From NCBI RefSeq assembly GCF_006494375.1, contig NZ_VHIZ01000029.1, positions 1 through 42,889 on the forward strand: a stretch of DNA of 42,889 nt, in the 5' to 3' direction. Shown here piece after piece: positions 25,052 through 36,157 of the stretch. Source of the stretch: Pantoea anthophila. Lineage in GTDB: Bacteria; Pseudomonadota; Gammaproteobacteria; Enterobacterales; Enterobacteriaceae. The notes under the pieces are model-generated. The model saw only the letters and a program-made list of their open reading frames with translations, ran no database searches and was not told where the DNA came from. The number at the start of each line of letters is the position of its first letter. Position 1 is the first letter of the stretch. A program made the translations under genes and the position numbers.

Positions 25052-25075
25052 ATCCGTATGGACGTCTAAACATCT
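25052..25075 (-). promoter_or_regulatory. Tandem MetJ operator (met boxes)
   Basis: Three adjacent 8-mers resemble AGACGTCT: ATCCGTAT (25052, 5 of 8), GGACGTCT (25060, 7 of 8) and AAACATCT (25068, 6 of 8). They lie just upstream of mmuP. Tandem contiguous met boxes bind MetJ with S-adenosylmethionine, so mmuPM should be repressed when methionine is plentiful. Confidence 0.75.
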
Positions 25076-25179
25076 ATAAGGGACAAATTTATACGCGTCA
25101 CAGCCGGGAATTGCAACGGCAGGAGAACAGGGAGCGGGGTCATGCGCGTCAGTGCCCCGTCGCGGCGGGGCCTGATGCC

Positions 25180-25515
25180 TCAGCCGAAAACGCTCTGAAT
25201 GTAGCGTTCCAGCGCCATGCGGGAACTGAATCCGTGCGGGATGCCGTAATGTTCCTGTGAATCACCCGCCAGGTAGAGAGGGAATTGGGTGTAGTGATCG
25301 CAGGTTTTCATTTCAGACGCCGGCTCAGCGAACGGCTGGCTCTTCTCTTTCAGGGTCGGATGAATCACTAATGCCATGCGCCCCATACGCGCTTCGCGAT
25401 TCACATAGACGTAGTTCTCCCCCCGGCGATAGCCATAGGCCCGTGGGGTAATCTGATCCATTTCGAAACCCGCTTTTTCCAGTACGCGCGCTACCTCATC
25501 TGGTCGTAAATACAT
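25180..25515 (-). CDS. ygaC: YgaC family protein (DUF2002)
   Basis: A 111-residue soluble protein nearly matching E. coli Yga[79 protein letters not shown]. The function is unknown. An AGGAGAGG sequence lies 7 nt before the ATG. Divergent from ygaM, and next to nrdHIEF as in E. coli, where the same ygaC-ygaM-nrdH order holds. This conserved order supports the assignment. Confidence 0.92.
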   Translation of the reverse strand: MYLRPDEVARVLEKAGFEMDQITPRAYGYRRGENYVYVNREARMGRMALVIHPTLKEKSQPFAEPASEMKTCDHYTQFPLYLAGDSQEHYGIPHGFSSRMALERYIQSVFG

Positions 25516-25627
25516 GCTCGATCCTCTCCTCTTTCAAAAGCTTCGCAACCTTACATCAGCATGACAGAGCGGGCATTCGGAATTTTCCCTAAAGCCCCCT
25601 CCCGCGTCTCGTTTATCTCAAGGTCGT

Positions 25628-25634
25628 CTACACT
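25628..25634 (+). promoter_or_regulatory. Sigma-S-type -10 element upstream of ygaM
   Basis: CTACACT (-10 hexamer TACACT at 25629-25634) matches the CTAYACT form preferred by RpoS. It lies about 35 bases before the ygaM start. The -35 region is weak, which also fits RpoS promoters. Confidence 0.45.
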
Positions 25635-25668
25635 AGTATTACGTTTTTAAATCAAAGGGAGCCAAAAA

Positions 25669-25986
25669 ATGTTTAATCGCACTGTAAAAAACGATGACAT
25701 TGATATCAATCAGGACGTTAACGAACTGGCCGATTCACTGGAAGCGCTGTTGAAATCTTACGGCAGTGATGCCAAAGACGAAGTGGACTCTGCCCGCAGT
25801 CAGGCAGAAAAACTGCTGAAGCAGACCCGTTCTAAACTGAATGGTGGCAGCAACCGTGTGACCCAGGTTGCCCGTGATGCCGGTGCACAGGTTGATACCT
25901 ATGTACATGATAAGCCGTGGCACGGTGTCGGTATCGGTGCCGCTTTCGGTATCGTGGTGGGTGTCCTGCTGGCCTCACGCCGCTAA
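25669..25986 (+). CDS. ygaM: YgaM, DUF883 family inner-membrane protein
   Basis: A 105-residue protein of the ElaB/YqjD/YgaM (DUF883) family. It starts MFNRTVKNDDIDINQDVNELADSLEALLKSYGSDAKDEV like E. coli YgaM. The middle is an amphipathic coiled-coil-like helix (SARSQAEKLLKQTRSKL), and one C-terminal membrane segment (GVGIGAAFGIVVGVLLASRR) ends in basic residues. Relatives YqjD and ElaB tether ribosomes to the membrane in stationary phase; the same role here is inference. AAAGGGAG is close upstream of the ATG. A strong terminator follows. Confidence 0.92.
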   Translation: MFNRTVKNDDIDINQDVNELADSLEALLKSYGSDAKDEVDSARSQAEKLLKQTRSKLNGGSNRVTQVARDAGAQVDTYVHDKPWHGVGIGAAFGIVVGVLLASRR

Positions 25987-26009
25987 GCGCGAAAAATCTT
26001 CTGAGCCCT

Positions 26010-26031
26010 GCCCCGTGCGGGGCTTTTTTTT
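26010..26031 (+). terminator. Intrinsic terminator after ygaM
   Basis: GCCCCG (26010-26015) pairs with CGGGGC (26018-26023), followed by eight T's (26024-26031). It separates ygaM from the nrdHIEF transcript. Confidence 0.85.
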
Positions 26032-26130
26032 GCCTGTCATCCGGCCCGTAAAATTTACAAAAGATTTTTTCCGCGTCGCAGGGCGCACGCCTGCTGGCTT
26101 TGGTCGTGTTGCGCAAATGCAAATCATAAA

Positions 26131-26146
26131 ACCCTATATCTGGTGG
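26131..26146 (+). promoter_or_regulatory. NrdR box 1
   Basis: ACCCTATATCTGGTGG fits the NrdR box consensus (ACACWATATATWGTGT). It lies just upstream of the -35 element of the nrdHIEF promoter and three helical turns (31 bp) before box 2. Confidence 0.7.
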
Positions 26147-26148
26147 GC

Positions 26149-26177
26149 TTGACCACCAAAACCCCTACATCTAGTAT
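26149..26177 (+). promoter_or_regulatory. nrdHIEF sigma-70 promoter with overlapping NrdR box 2
   Basis: TTGACC (26149-26154) and TAGTAT (26172-26177) are separated by exactly 17 bases. The second NrdR box (CCCCTACATCTAGTAT, 26162-26177) covers the -10 element, so dATP-bound NrdR should block RNA polymerase. Transcription would start near 26184, about 100 bases before nrdH. Upstream at 26113-26130 two GCAAAT repeats and CATAAA weakly resemble a Fur-type array; this is uncertain. Confidence 0.75.
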
Positions 26178-26284
26178 TTAACCCATCAGTCTGACACCCG
26201 ATGTCCGCCAGAATGAAGCCCGTAAATCAGGCGGGTGGCGTTATTGCCGGGCACCCGAACCGCATACAGAGGGAAATACGAATC

Positions 26285-26527
26285 ATGCGCATTATTATTT
26301 ACACTAAAGATAACTGTGTCCAGTGCAATGCCACGAAGAGTGCGATGGACCGTCAGGGTCTGACCTATCAGCTCATCAATCTCGACAGCCAGCCCGAGGC
26401 GATCGACAACCTGAAATCCCTGGGTTATCGCCAGGTGCCGGTGGTGATGGCGGATAACGATCACTGGAGCGGCTTCCGCCCGGACAAAATCGCCTCGCTG
26501 CGCACCCTGTCCGCTGTCGGAGGATAA
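26285..26527 (+). CDS. nrdH: Glutaredoxin-like protein NrdH
   Basis: An 80-residue thioredoxin-fold protein that supplies electrons to the class Ib ribonucleotide reductase. The redox motif is CVQC (Cys11, Cys14) and the NrdH signature WSGFRPDK follows near the end. The start at 26285 gives the normal family length; upstream in-frame ATG 26201 falls inside the untranslated leader. It is the first gene of nrdHIEF, separated from nrdI by 4 bases, and is controlled by the promoter and NrdR boxes upstream. Confidence 0.95.
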   Translation: MRIIIYTKDNCVQCNATKSAMDRQGLTYQLINLDSQPEAIDNLKSLGYRQVPVVMADNDHWSGFRPDKIASLRTLSAVGG

Positions 26528-26914
26528 ACGCATGTTCCCGCTGGTCTATTTTTCCAGCCAGTCGGAAAACACCCACCGGTTTGTGACGCGCCTTGGCCTG
26601 CCAGCCCGGCGCATCCCGCTTGATGCCCGTCAGACGCTGCATATCGACCAGCCCTATATTCTGGTCGTGCCCAGCTATGGCGGTGGCAGCAGTCGCGGTG
26701 CCGTACCCGGTCAGGTGATTCAGTTTCTTAATGATGAGGCCAACCGGCGGGAAATTCGTGGCGTTATTGCCGCCGGCAACCGGAACTTCGGCGCCGGTTA
26801 CTGTCTGGCGGGCAGCATCATTGCAAAAAAATGTCAGGTTCCCCTGCTCTATCGTTTTGAGCTGATGGGAACCCCGGACGACATCGCGAACGTTAAAGCG
26901 GGAGTAACCCAATT

Positions 26915-30021
<3,107 letters not shown>

Positions 30022-30087
30022 TGGCGGGCAGGTGGTCGTGATCTGAAAGCGTTTCTTCATTCAGACGGCGCCAAAACTTAAAGCGAT

Positions 30088-30189
30088 GGGAGCATACGCC
30101 TGTAGCAAAGCATAGCGGGCCAGGGATGGCCCGCGCTGAGCATGCCATGGATGGCATCTTTTGCGTCTTTGCGAAAGGCATATGCTTCC
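30088..30189. repeat. 102-bp palindromic intergenic element with two inner hairpins
   Basis: The outer arms 30088-30100 and 30177-30189 pair at 12 of 13 positions (one G-U). An inner stem 30105-30110 with 30167-30172 pairs perfectly. Inside lie two hairpins: 30115-30134 (8-bp stem, loop GGGA) and 30142-30157 (6-bp stem, loop TGGA). This gives a cruciform-type fold. It resembles dispersed enterobacterial palindromes of the ERIC kind in design but does not match ERIC in sequence. Only one copy lies in the window. The GGA loops are also the feature bound by CsrA in RNA. Confidence 0.6.
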
Positions 30190-30228
30190 TGAGCCTATTC
30201 GCATAACGTCACCCGTAAATCCTCTACC

Positions 30229-30242
30229 GAGGTTTAAACCTC
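30229..30242. repeat. 14-bp perfect palindrome GAGGTTTAAACCTC
   Basis: A perfect palindrome in the nrdF-emrR gap, about 40 bases after the structured element and before an AT-rich stretch. It could be an operator or the stem of a short terminator (followed by TTG only). Confidence 0.4.
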
Positions 30243-30614
30243 TTGTTATGACTGGTCTGGCCTGCTAATAAACATGCGTGTGAAATAGTTTTTTGAGTTA
30301 TTATTAACCTCATATGATTATTAGCGAACGACACGGTTTATGCCTGCGCCCCGTCAGGGTCTGACGCCCGTTTCAGTGCTCCCGCAGTCGGTAGCCACCG
30401 GCCTCTGCGTGGGCAGCAACGACGACGTTCAGCCCCTGCTCATACGATTGCTCAGCACTCTTTCCTCTCTGTCAGCCTCGCCGGAGCACCCTGTCACGTC
30501 TCAGAGGGTGAAATCGGCCTGCCGGGTCGGGTGGGAGCCGGCGGATCGCATGCTGAACCCGAAAAATTCACTGAACTCTGTCCGGAAAGCGGATTGCATC
30601 TGGTCACAAATGGT

Positions 30615-30643
30615 TAGGTTTGTTATGGTTAGCAGCAAACCTA
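30615..30643. repeat. 8-bp inverted repeat with overlapping TGGTTAG direct repeats
   Basis: TAGGTTTG (30615-30622) pairs with CAAACCTA (30636-30643). TGGTTAG also occurs twice, at 30611 and 30626, 15 bases apart. The arrangement looks like a protein-binding site, about 235 bases before emrR. Confidence 0.4.
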
Positions 30644-30876
30644 TTCACTTCAGTTATTTTTCCTCGCGATATTATTAAATTTGCCCCCTTTTTGATAACG
30701 CTCTGGCACTGCGGCTGCCGCCGGGCGGACGGGTTTTTGACCCAGGGCCAGGGAATGGCCTGGAACACCTTTAATGGTGCAGCGTGCGTCGGTCAGCGAT
30801 CACCTGCCGAAAAGTGACTACGCTTAGCCTGTCACCATAGTTATTATACAAGTTGCAATTAGTGAGGTTTTTTTTA

Positions 30877-31407
30877 ATGGAAAGTTCGTTTACTCCCATT
30901 GAGCAGATGCTAAACATCCGTGCCAATCGCCATAAGGATTTTCCGTTACAGGAAATTATCCTGACGCGTCTCTGTATGCATATGCAGGGTAAACTGCTGG
31001 ACAATCGTAATAAGATGTTGAAAGCACAGGGGATCAACGAAACCCTGTTTATGGCGCTGATCACGCTGGATGCTCAGGAAAATCACAGCATTCAGCCTTC
31101 GGAACTCAGCTCGGCCCTCGGCTCGTCACGCACCAATGCTACGCGCATTGCTGATGAGCTGGAAAAACGCGGCTGGATTGAGCGTCGCGAAAGCGATCAC
31201 GACCGCCGCTGCCTGCACCTGCATCTGACCGACAAAGGCATGGAGTTCCTGCGTCAGCTGCTGCCCCCGCAGCATCAGAGCCTGCAATATCTCTGGTCTT
31301 CTCTGTCGGTTGATGAGAAGTCGCAGCTGGAAGGGATTACCCGCAAGCTGCTTAATCGCCTCGACAAAATGGATGAAGATCAGCTGATCGCCTCACTGTC
31401 CCGCTGA
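30877..31407 (+). CDS. emrR: MarR-family repressor of the EmrAB pump (EmrR/MprA)
   Basis: A 176-residue winged-helix repressor of emrRAB. It matches E. coli Emr[60 protein letters not shown], the DNA-binding helix [44 protein letters not shown]. It releases DNA when it binds hydrophobic uncouplers and drugs. ATG 30877 follows GTGAGG at 9 nt and gives the family N-terminus; an in-frame ATG at 30853 lies before this ribosome site. TATTATAC near 30843-30850 is a possible -10 region where EmrR may also bind. Confidence 0.95.
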   Translation: MESSFTPIEQMLNIRANRHKDFPLQEIILTRLCMHMQGKLLDNRNKMLKAQGINETLFMALITLDAQENHSIQPSELSSALGSSRTNATRIADELEKRGWIERRESDHDRRCLHLHLTDKGMEFLRQLLPPQHQSLQYLWSSLSVDEKSQLEGITRKLLNRLDKMDEDQLIASLSR

Positions 31408-31468
31408 TAGCAATAAGTGCGACACAATCACCTGTCGGAATCGTTATTTTAAGTTCCTTTTTTATCTG

Positions 31469-31493
31469 GCCAGCGCTCAGTCGCTGGCTTTTT
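31469..31493 (+). terminator. Intrinsic terminator between emrR and emrA
   Basis: GCCAGCG (31469-31475) pairs with CGCTGGC (31482-31488), followed by TTTTT (31489-31493). It lies in the 153-base gap between emrR and emrA. It may attenuate expression of the pump genes relative to the repressor. A 12-bp palindrome (CAGGGATCCCTG, 31513-31524) follows before the emrA ribosome site. Confidence 0.6.
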
Positions 31494-31560
31494 CGACTCG
31501 GGCGCCGGCGGACAGGGATCCCTGCCCCTACCCGACTCAATGGAATACGTGGAGAAAGAC

Positions 31561-32736
31561 ATGAGTGCAACGGCAGAAGCACAGAGCCCGCAACCGTCAG
31601 TCAGCAACAAAAAGAAAAAGCGCAAAAGTGTGCTCATTGTGCTGGCGCTGATCTTTGTGCTAATTGGGATTGCCTGGGGTGTTTACTGGTTCCTGGTACT
31701 GCGCCATTTTCAGGAAACGGATGATGCCTACGTTGCCGGTAACCAGGTGCAGGTGATGGCCCAGGTCTCCGGCAGCGTCAATAAAGTCTGGTTTGAAGAC
31801 ACTGACTACGTCAAAAAAGGCGATGTGCTGGTTTCCCTGGATAAGACCGATGCCGAGCAGGCGTTTGAAAAAGCGCAGACGGCCCTCGCCACCAGCGTGC
31901 GTCAGACGCATCAGCTGATGATCAACGGTAAGCAGTATGAAGCCAGCATCACCCTGCAGCAGACCGCTCTGGCCCAGGCGCAGGCTGACCTGAAACGCCG
32001 GGAGCCTCTGGGTGCCGCTAATCTGATTGGCCGTGAAGAGCTGCAGCACGCCCGCGACGCCGTGGCGACCGCCAAAGCGCAGCTGGACGTCGCCGTTCAG
32101 CAATACAATGCCAATCAGGCGATGATCCTCAATACCACGCTGGAAAATCAGCCTGCGGTGCAGCAGAGCGCCGCTGAACTGCGTGACGCCTGGCTGGCCC
32201 TGCAGCGAACCGACATCCGCAGCCCGATGGACGGTTATGTCTCCCGCCGCAGCGTTCAGGTAGGTTCACAAATCTCCACCAGCACCCCGCTGCTGGCCGT
32301 TGTCCCGGCAACCAATCTGTGGGTCGACGCCAACTTTAAAGAGACACAGCTGGCTGGCGTGCGTATTGGTCAGCCCGCTACCGTGGTGGCGGATATCTAT
32401 GGTGATGATGTGGTCTATCACGGCAAAGTTGCCGGTCTGGATATGGGCACCGGCAGCGCCTTCTCGCTGCTGCCCGCCCAGAATGCCACCGGTAACTGGA
32501 TTAAGGTGGTTCAGCGCCTGCCGGTGCGAATCGAACTGAATCAGGACGATATCGCCAGACATCCGCTGCGTATTGGCCTCTCAACGCTGGTGAAGATCGA
32601 TACCACCAGCAAAGAGGGCATTACGCTGGCGAACAGTGTCCGGCAGCAGGCCGCTTACAGCAGCAACGCCCTGGCGATTGACCTTGCGCCGGTCAATAAA
32701 CTGATCACCGATATCGTCCGCGCCAACGCCGGATGA
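31561..32736 (+). CDS. emrA: Multidrug efflux membrane-fusion protein EmrA
   Basis: A 391-residue periplasmic adaptor anchored by one membrane segment near residues 24-45 (VLIVLALIFVLIGIAWGVYWFLVL). Then RHFQETDDAYVAGNQVQVM starts the lipoyl-type barrel, followed by a long coiled-coil hairpin (FEKAQTALATSVRQTHQLMINGKQYEASITLQQTALAQAQADLKRR) and NLIGREELQHARDAV. It joins EmrB to TolC for export of uncouplers and drugs. The start at 31561 was chosen because GGAG lies 9 nt upstream and the N-terminus matches E. coli (MSA...); an in-frame ATG at 31540 adds 7 residues. Confidence 0.95.
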   Translation: MSATAEAQSPQPSVSNKKKKRKSVLIVLALIFVLIGIAWGVYWFLVLRHFQETDDAYVAGNQVQVMAQVSGSVNKVWFEDTDYVKKGDVLVSLDKTDAEQAFEKAQTALATSVRQTHQLMINGKQYEASITLQQTALAQAQADLKRREPLGAANLIGREELQHARDAVATAKAQLDVAVQQYNANQAMILNTTLENQPAVQQSAAELRDAWLALQRTDIRSPMDGYVSRRSVQVGSQISTSTPLLAVVPATNLWVDANFKETQLAGVRIGQPATVVADIYGDDVVYHGKVAGLDMGTGSAFSLLPAQNATGNWIKVVQRLPVRIELNQDDIARHPLRIGLSTLVKIDTTSKEGITLANSVRQQAAYSSNALAIDLAPVNKLITDIVRANAG

Positions 32737-32752
32737 TGGCGCGGAGGCTGTA

Positions 32753-34288
32753 ATGGCACAAAAACCGCTTGAAGGGATGCCGCTGGTCCTGATGACCGTG
32801 GCGCTGTCGCTGGCCACGTTCATGCAGGTGCTGGACTCGACCATCGCCAACGTGGCTATCCCCACCATCGCCGGAAACCTGGGCGCGTCTAACTCGCAGG
32901 GAACCTGGGTGATCACCTCGTTTGGCGTAGCCAATGCGATTTCGATCCCCCTGACCGGCTGGCTGGCCAAACGCATCGGTGAAGTGAAGCTCTTTACCTG
33001 GGCGACCATTCTGTTTGCCGTCGCCTCCTGGGCGTGCGGCATGTCAGAGAGCCTCGAGATGCTGATCTTCTTCCGTATCCTGCAGGGGATCGTGGCGGGT
33101 CCGCTGATTCCGCTGTCGCAAAGTCTGTTGCTCAGTAACTATCCGCCCGCTAAACGCAGTATCGCGCTGTCGCTGTGGGCGATGACGGTGATCGTAGCGC
33201 CGATCTGCGGCCCGATTCTGGGCGGCTGGATCAGCGACAACTATCACTGGGGCTGGATCTTCTTCATCAACGTACCGATTGGTGCGGTGGTGGTGATGCT
33301 GACGCTGCAGACGCTGCGTGGCCGGGAAACCAAAACCGAAATCCGCCCCATCGATACGGTCGGTCTGGTGCTGCTGGTCGTCGGGATCGGCTGTCTGCAG
33401 GTGATGCTCGATCGCGGGAAAGAGCTCGACTGGTTCAGCTCGACGGAGATCATCGTGCTGGGGGTAGTGGCCGTGATTGCGCTCTCCGTGCTGCTGGTGT
33501 GGGAGCTGACGGACGATCATCCGATCATCGACCTGTCGCTGTTTAAGTCGCGCAATTTCACTATCGGCTGCCTGTCGATCAGTCTGGCTTACATGCTCTA
33601 CTTTGGCTCGATTGTGCTGCTGCCGCAGCTGCTGCAGGAGGTCTACGGCTATACCGCGACCTGGGCCGGTCTGGCCTCTGCGCCGGTGGGGATCATCCCC
33701 GTGATCCTGTCGCCGATTATCGGTCGCTTCGCCCACAAGCTCGACATGCGACGGCTGGTCACCTTCAGTTTCATTATGTATGCGGTCTGCTTCTACTGGC
33801 GCGCCTGGACGTTTGAACCGGGTATGGACTTCGGCGCTTCCGCCTGGCCGCAGTTTATTCAGGGCTTTGCCGTGGCCTGCTTCTTTATGCCGCTGACCAC
33901 CATCACGCTGTCGGGCCTCCCCCCGGAGCGTCTGGCGGCCGCTTCCAGTCTGTCAAACTTCCTGCGAACCTTTGCCGGGTCAGTGGGTACGTCGATTACC
34001 ACCACCATGTGGACCAATCGCGAATCAATGCATCACAGCTATCTGACGGAGTCGATTACCCCGTACAACGTCAATTCGCAGCAGATGTACAGCCAGCTGG
34101 AGGGCATGGGGATGACGCAGCAACAGGCGTCGGCCTGGATCGCGCAGCAGATCACTAACCAGGGACTGATTATTTCAGCAAATGAAATTTTCTGGGCGTC
34201 GGCGGGGGTGTTTCTGATCCTGCTGGTGCTGATCTGGTTTGCCCGTCCGCCGTTTGGCGCGGGCGGCGGTGGCGGTGGCGCGCACTGA
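32753..34288 (+). CDS. emrB: Multidrug efflux MFS transporter EmrB
   Basis: A 511-residue proton-driven exporter of the DHA2 family with fourteen predicted membrane segments. It carries TVALSLATFMQVLDSTIANVAIPTIAG at the start (motif D1), GWLAKRIGEVKLF (motif A region), FRILQGIVAGPLIPLSQSLLLSNYPPAKR and SLWAMTVIVAPICGPILGGWISDNYHWGWIFFINVPIG (motif C). It ends in a glycine-rich tail (GAGGGGGGAH). It starts 16 bases after emrA, with GGAGG upstream. A bidirectional terminator follows. Confidence 0.95.
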   Translation: MAQKPLEGMPLVLMTVALSLATFMQVLDSTIANVAIPTIAGNLGASNSQGTWVITSFGVANAISIPLTGWLAKRIGEVKLFTWATILFAVASWACGMSESLEMLIFFRILQGIVAGPLIPLSQSLLLSNYPPAKRSIALSLWAMTVIVAPICGPILGGWISDNYHWGWIFFINVPIGAVVVMLTLQTLRGRETKTEIRPIDTVGLVLLVVGIGCLQVMLDRGKELDWFSSTEIIVLGVVAVIALSVLLVWELTDDHPIIDLSLFKSRNFTIGCLSISLAYMLYFGSIVLLPQLLQEVYGYTATWAGLASAPVGIIPVILSPIIGRFAHKLDMRRLVTFSFIMYAVCFYWRAWTFEPGMDFGASAWPQFIQGFAVACFFMPLTTITLSGLPPERLAAASSLSNFLRTFAGSVGTSITTTMWTNRESMHHSYLTESITPYNVNSQQMYSQLEGMGMTQQQASAWIAQQITNQGLIISANEIFWASAGVFLILLVLIWFARPPFGAGGGGGGAH

Positions 34289-34302
34289 TGAGACAAAGCA
34301 AA

Positions 34303-34326
34303 ACGGGCCTTTCGGCCCGTTTTTTT
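34303..34326. terminator. Bidirectional intrinsic terminator between emrB and yfiF
   Basis: ACGGGCC (34303-34309) pairs with GGCCCGT (34314-34320) around TTTC. A T-run (34320-34326) follows on the plus strand and AAA precedes the stem on the other side, giving a shorter T-run on the minus strand. It serves the two convergent genes emrB and yfiF. Confidence 0.85.
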
Positions 34327-35497
34327 ATGCGTTCTGACGCCACCATTCGGCGAGCAGCACGCCGGTGGCAACCGAGACGTTAAGGCTCTCGACGTTGCCG
34401 GTGCCGCCAATCGACACGCTCATATCTCCCTGCTGAAACGCCGTGTCAGAGAGACCTTCGCGCTCCTGACCTAACACCAGCACCATTTTTTCCGGCAGCT
34501 CAGCCTGAGCCAGTGGCGTACCCTGATGGCTGGAGGTGGTGACGATGGTGTAACCCGCTTTGCGAAACGCTTCCAGACCTTCACTGAAGGTGGCACCGCT
34601 GATCGCCTGCACATGCTCGGCTCCGCCCTCTGCGGTACGCACCGCCGCACCGGACTCCAGCAGAGAGGCGTCGTTGACCAGCAGACCTTTCACGCCAAAG
34701 TGCGCGCAGCTGCGCATGATTGCGCCGAGGTTATGCGGGTTGCTGACATCTTCCAGTGCCAGTACACAATCTTTGGCATTCGCCTGACCCAGCCACTCAG
34801 AAACCGCCATACCCATGCGCTTTTTGATCAGGAAGCAGACGCCGCCATGATGCTCAGTGCCGGAGGCTTTGGTGATCTCTGCATCTTCAACCACATGATA
34901 GGCTTTGCGGTTGGCCGCCAGCCAGCGCAGGGTTTCGCGGAAACGCGGTGTCACTTCCTGCACAAACCATGCGCGGACAATCGCTTCCGGACGGCTCTGG
35001 AACAGGGCCTGACAGGCGTTCTCACCATAGACACGCGTCTCTTCGTTACGCTGACGGCGAATCTGCTCCGGATCGACGAAGCTCTTGCCGCTGATGCCGC
35101 CATGATCCGGCTTGTCGCTTTCTGACGCCGCGGTGCGATCGGCAGAAGGCGCGCGTGACACGGTCCGCCATGGAGAGTCGCTGCTGCCGTAGCTACGATC
35201 GTCGGAGCGCTCATTGCGACGGCCTGAACCCTCACCCGAGCGGCGTGGCGCACCCCGTCCGCCTTCGTCGCGGCGCGCTGAACCGCTGCGTCCGCTGTCG
35301 TCGCTGCGACGACCCGCAGAGCGGCCGCCTTCCTGGCTACGTTCTGTGCGGGAACCCGATGAACGACGATTATCATCCTGGCGGGCGGCAGCGTAACCAC
35401 CTTTGCCTGTACGAGGATTAGATGTGCTCTTTTCATCCTCGCCACGCACGTACATCACCTTAACCTTACCGCTTTTGCCTTTAAATTCGTCGTTCAT
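34325..35497 (-). CDS. yfiF: SPOUT-family tRNA/rRNA methyltransferase YfiF (TrmG)
   Basis: A 390-residue 2'-O-methyltransferase-type protein. The N-terminus [18 protein letters not shown] matches E. coli YfiF. A long Arg/Ser/Gly-rich, probably disordered segment (about residues 30-110) follows, then [35 protein letters not shown]. The C-terminal SpoU fold contains [35 protein letters not shown] (substrate Asn/Arg) and the knot segment [22 protein letters not shown]. It is about 45 residues longer than the E. coli protein because of the linker. AGGAGG lies 5 nt before ATG 35497. It is divergent from trxC. Confidence 0.93.
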   Translation of the reverse strand: MNDEFKGKSGKVKVMYVRGEDEKSTSNPRTGKGGYAAARQDDNRRSSGSRTERSQEGGRSAGRRSDDSGRSGSARRDEGGRGAPRRSGEGSGRRNERSDDRSYGSSDSPWRTVSRAPSADRTAASESDKPDHGGISGKSFVDPEQIRRQRNEETRVYGENACQALFQSRPEAIVRAWFVQEVTPRFRETLRWLAANRKAYHVVEDAEITKASGTEHHGGVCFLIKKRMGMAVSEWLGQANAKDCVLALEDVSNPHNLGAIMRSCAHFGVKGLLVNDASLLESGAAVRTAEGGAEHVQAISGATFSEGLEAFRKAGYTIVTTSSHQGTPLAQAELPEKMVLVLGQEREGLSDTAFQQGDMSVSIGGTGNVESLNVSVATGVLLAEWWRQNA

Positions 35498-35545
35498 GTC
35501 TTCCTCCTGCATTGAGAGCGCGCAGATTACCTGATGTGCCGGCGC

Positions 35546-35582
35546 TTAGCTATCAACTATTGAACCTATAGAGCGATCCAGA
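35546..35582 (+). promoter_or_regulatory. OxyR binding site candidate upstream of trxC
   Basis: The OxyR pattern ATAG-N7-CTAT-N7-ATAG-N7-CTAT is matched by TTAG (35546), CTAT (35557) and ATAG (35568) at the correct spacing; the last tetranucleotide does not match. The site ends next to the -35 element of trxC. OxyR is known to activate trxC in E. coli. Confidence 0.55.
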
Positions 35583-35611
35583 TTGAGGGTAAATCGCTCC
35601 CCTTTCATAAT
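35583..35611 (+). promoter_or_regulatory. trxC sigma-70 promoter candidate
   Basis: TTGAGG (35583-35588) and CATAAT (35606-35611) are separated by 17 bases. Transcription would start near 35618, about 40 bases before the trxC start. Confidence 0.6.
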
Positions 35612-35656
35612 GGACAATAATTACCAGACTGACACTTTCCAACTTCAGAGGTTCCT

Positions 35657-36076
35657 ATGAATACGGTATGCGCTTCCTGCCAGGCAACTAATCGCGTTCC
35701 CGAAGAGCGCCTTGCCGATGCGGCGAAATGCGGACGCTGTGGAAGCGAACTGTTCGACGGTGAAGTGGTCAACGCCACCGCCGCGACCTTCGACAAATAT
35801 CTTCAGGACGACCTGCCCGTCGTGATTGATTTCTGGGCGCCGTGGTGCGGTCCGTGCGTCAACTTTGCGCCGGTCTTTAAAGATGTCGCCAGTGAGCGCA
35901 GCGGTAAAGTGCGCTTCATTAAAGTGAACACCGAAGCGGAACCGGCGCTGAGCGCCCGCTTCAACATTCGCAGTATCCCGACCATCATGCTGTTTAAAAA
36001 CGGCGAGCGGGTCGACATGCTGAACGGTGCCATGCCCAAAGCGCCGTTTAACGAATGGCTGGATGAATCCCTTTAA
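35657..36076 (+). CDS. trxC: Thioredoxin 2
   Basis: A 139-residue cytoplasmic thioredoxin with an N-terminal zinc site (Cys5, Cys8, Cys25, Cys28) and the active site WCGPC (63-67) in the thioredoxin fold. [19 protein letters not shown] contains the cis-proline. Its length matches E. coli TrxC (139). It reduces disulfides in oxidatively stressed proteins. The OxyR-type site and promoter lie just upstream. Confidence 0.95.
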   Translation: MNTVCASCQATNRVPEERLADAAKCGRCGSELFDGEVVNATAATFDKYLQDDLPVVIDFWAPWCGPCVNFAPVFKDVASERSGKVRFIKVNTEAEPALSARFNIRSIPTIMLFKNGERVDMLNGAMPKAPFNEWLDESL

Positions 36077-36157
36077 TCTTCCCAGGCCAGCCCGGCTGGC
36101 CTTTTCCTTTTCGCCTGCGCTTCGATTACACTGACGTTTTTCCTGCCCTGAATACTC

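Larger units (their letters stand above)
30022..30876. other. Long non-coding gap between nrdF and emrR
   Basis: The 855-base gap contains no supported gene. It holds a structured palindromic element (30088-30189), a 14-bp palindrome (30229-30242), AT-rich DNA around 30270-30330 that may be a promoter area, an 8-bp hairpin with TGGTTAG direct repeats (30611-30643) and the leader of emrR. In E. coli K-12 proVWX and other genes occupy this place. Confidence 0.6.

Noticed and set aside
30340..30678. 112-codon frame in the nrdF-emrR gap
   Set aside because: There is no Shine-Dalgarno sequence, the composition is not protein-like (many Ser/Pro/Val runs), and there is no recognisable domain.
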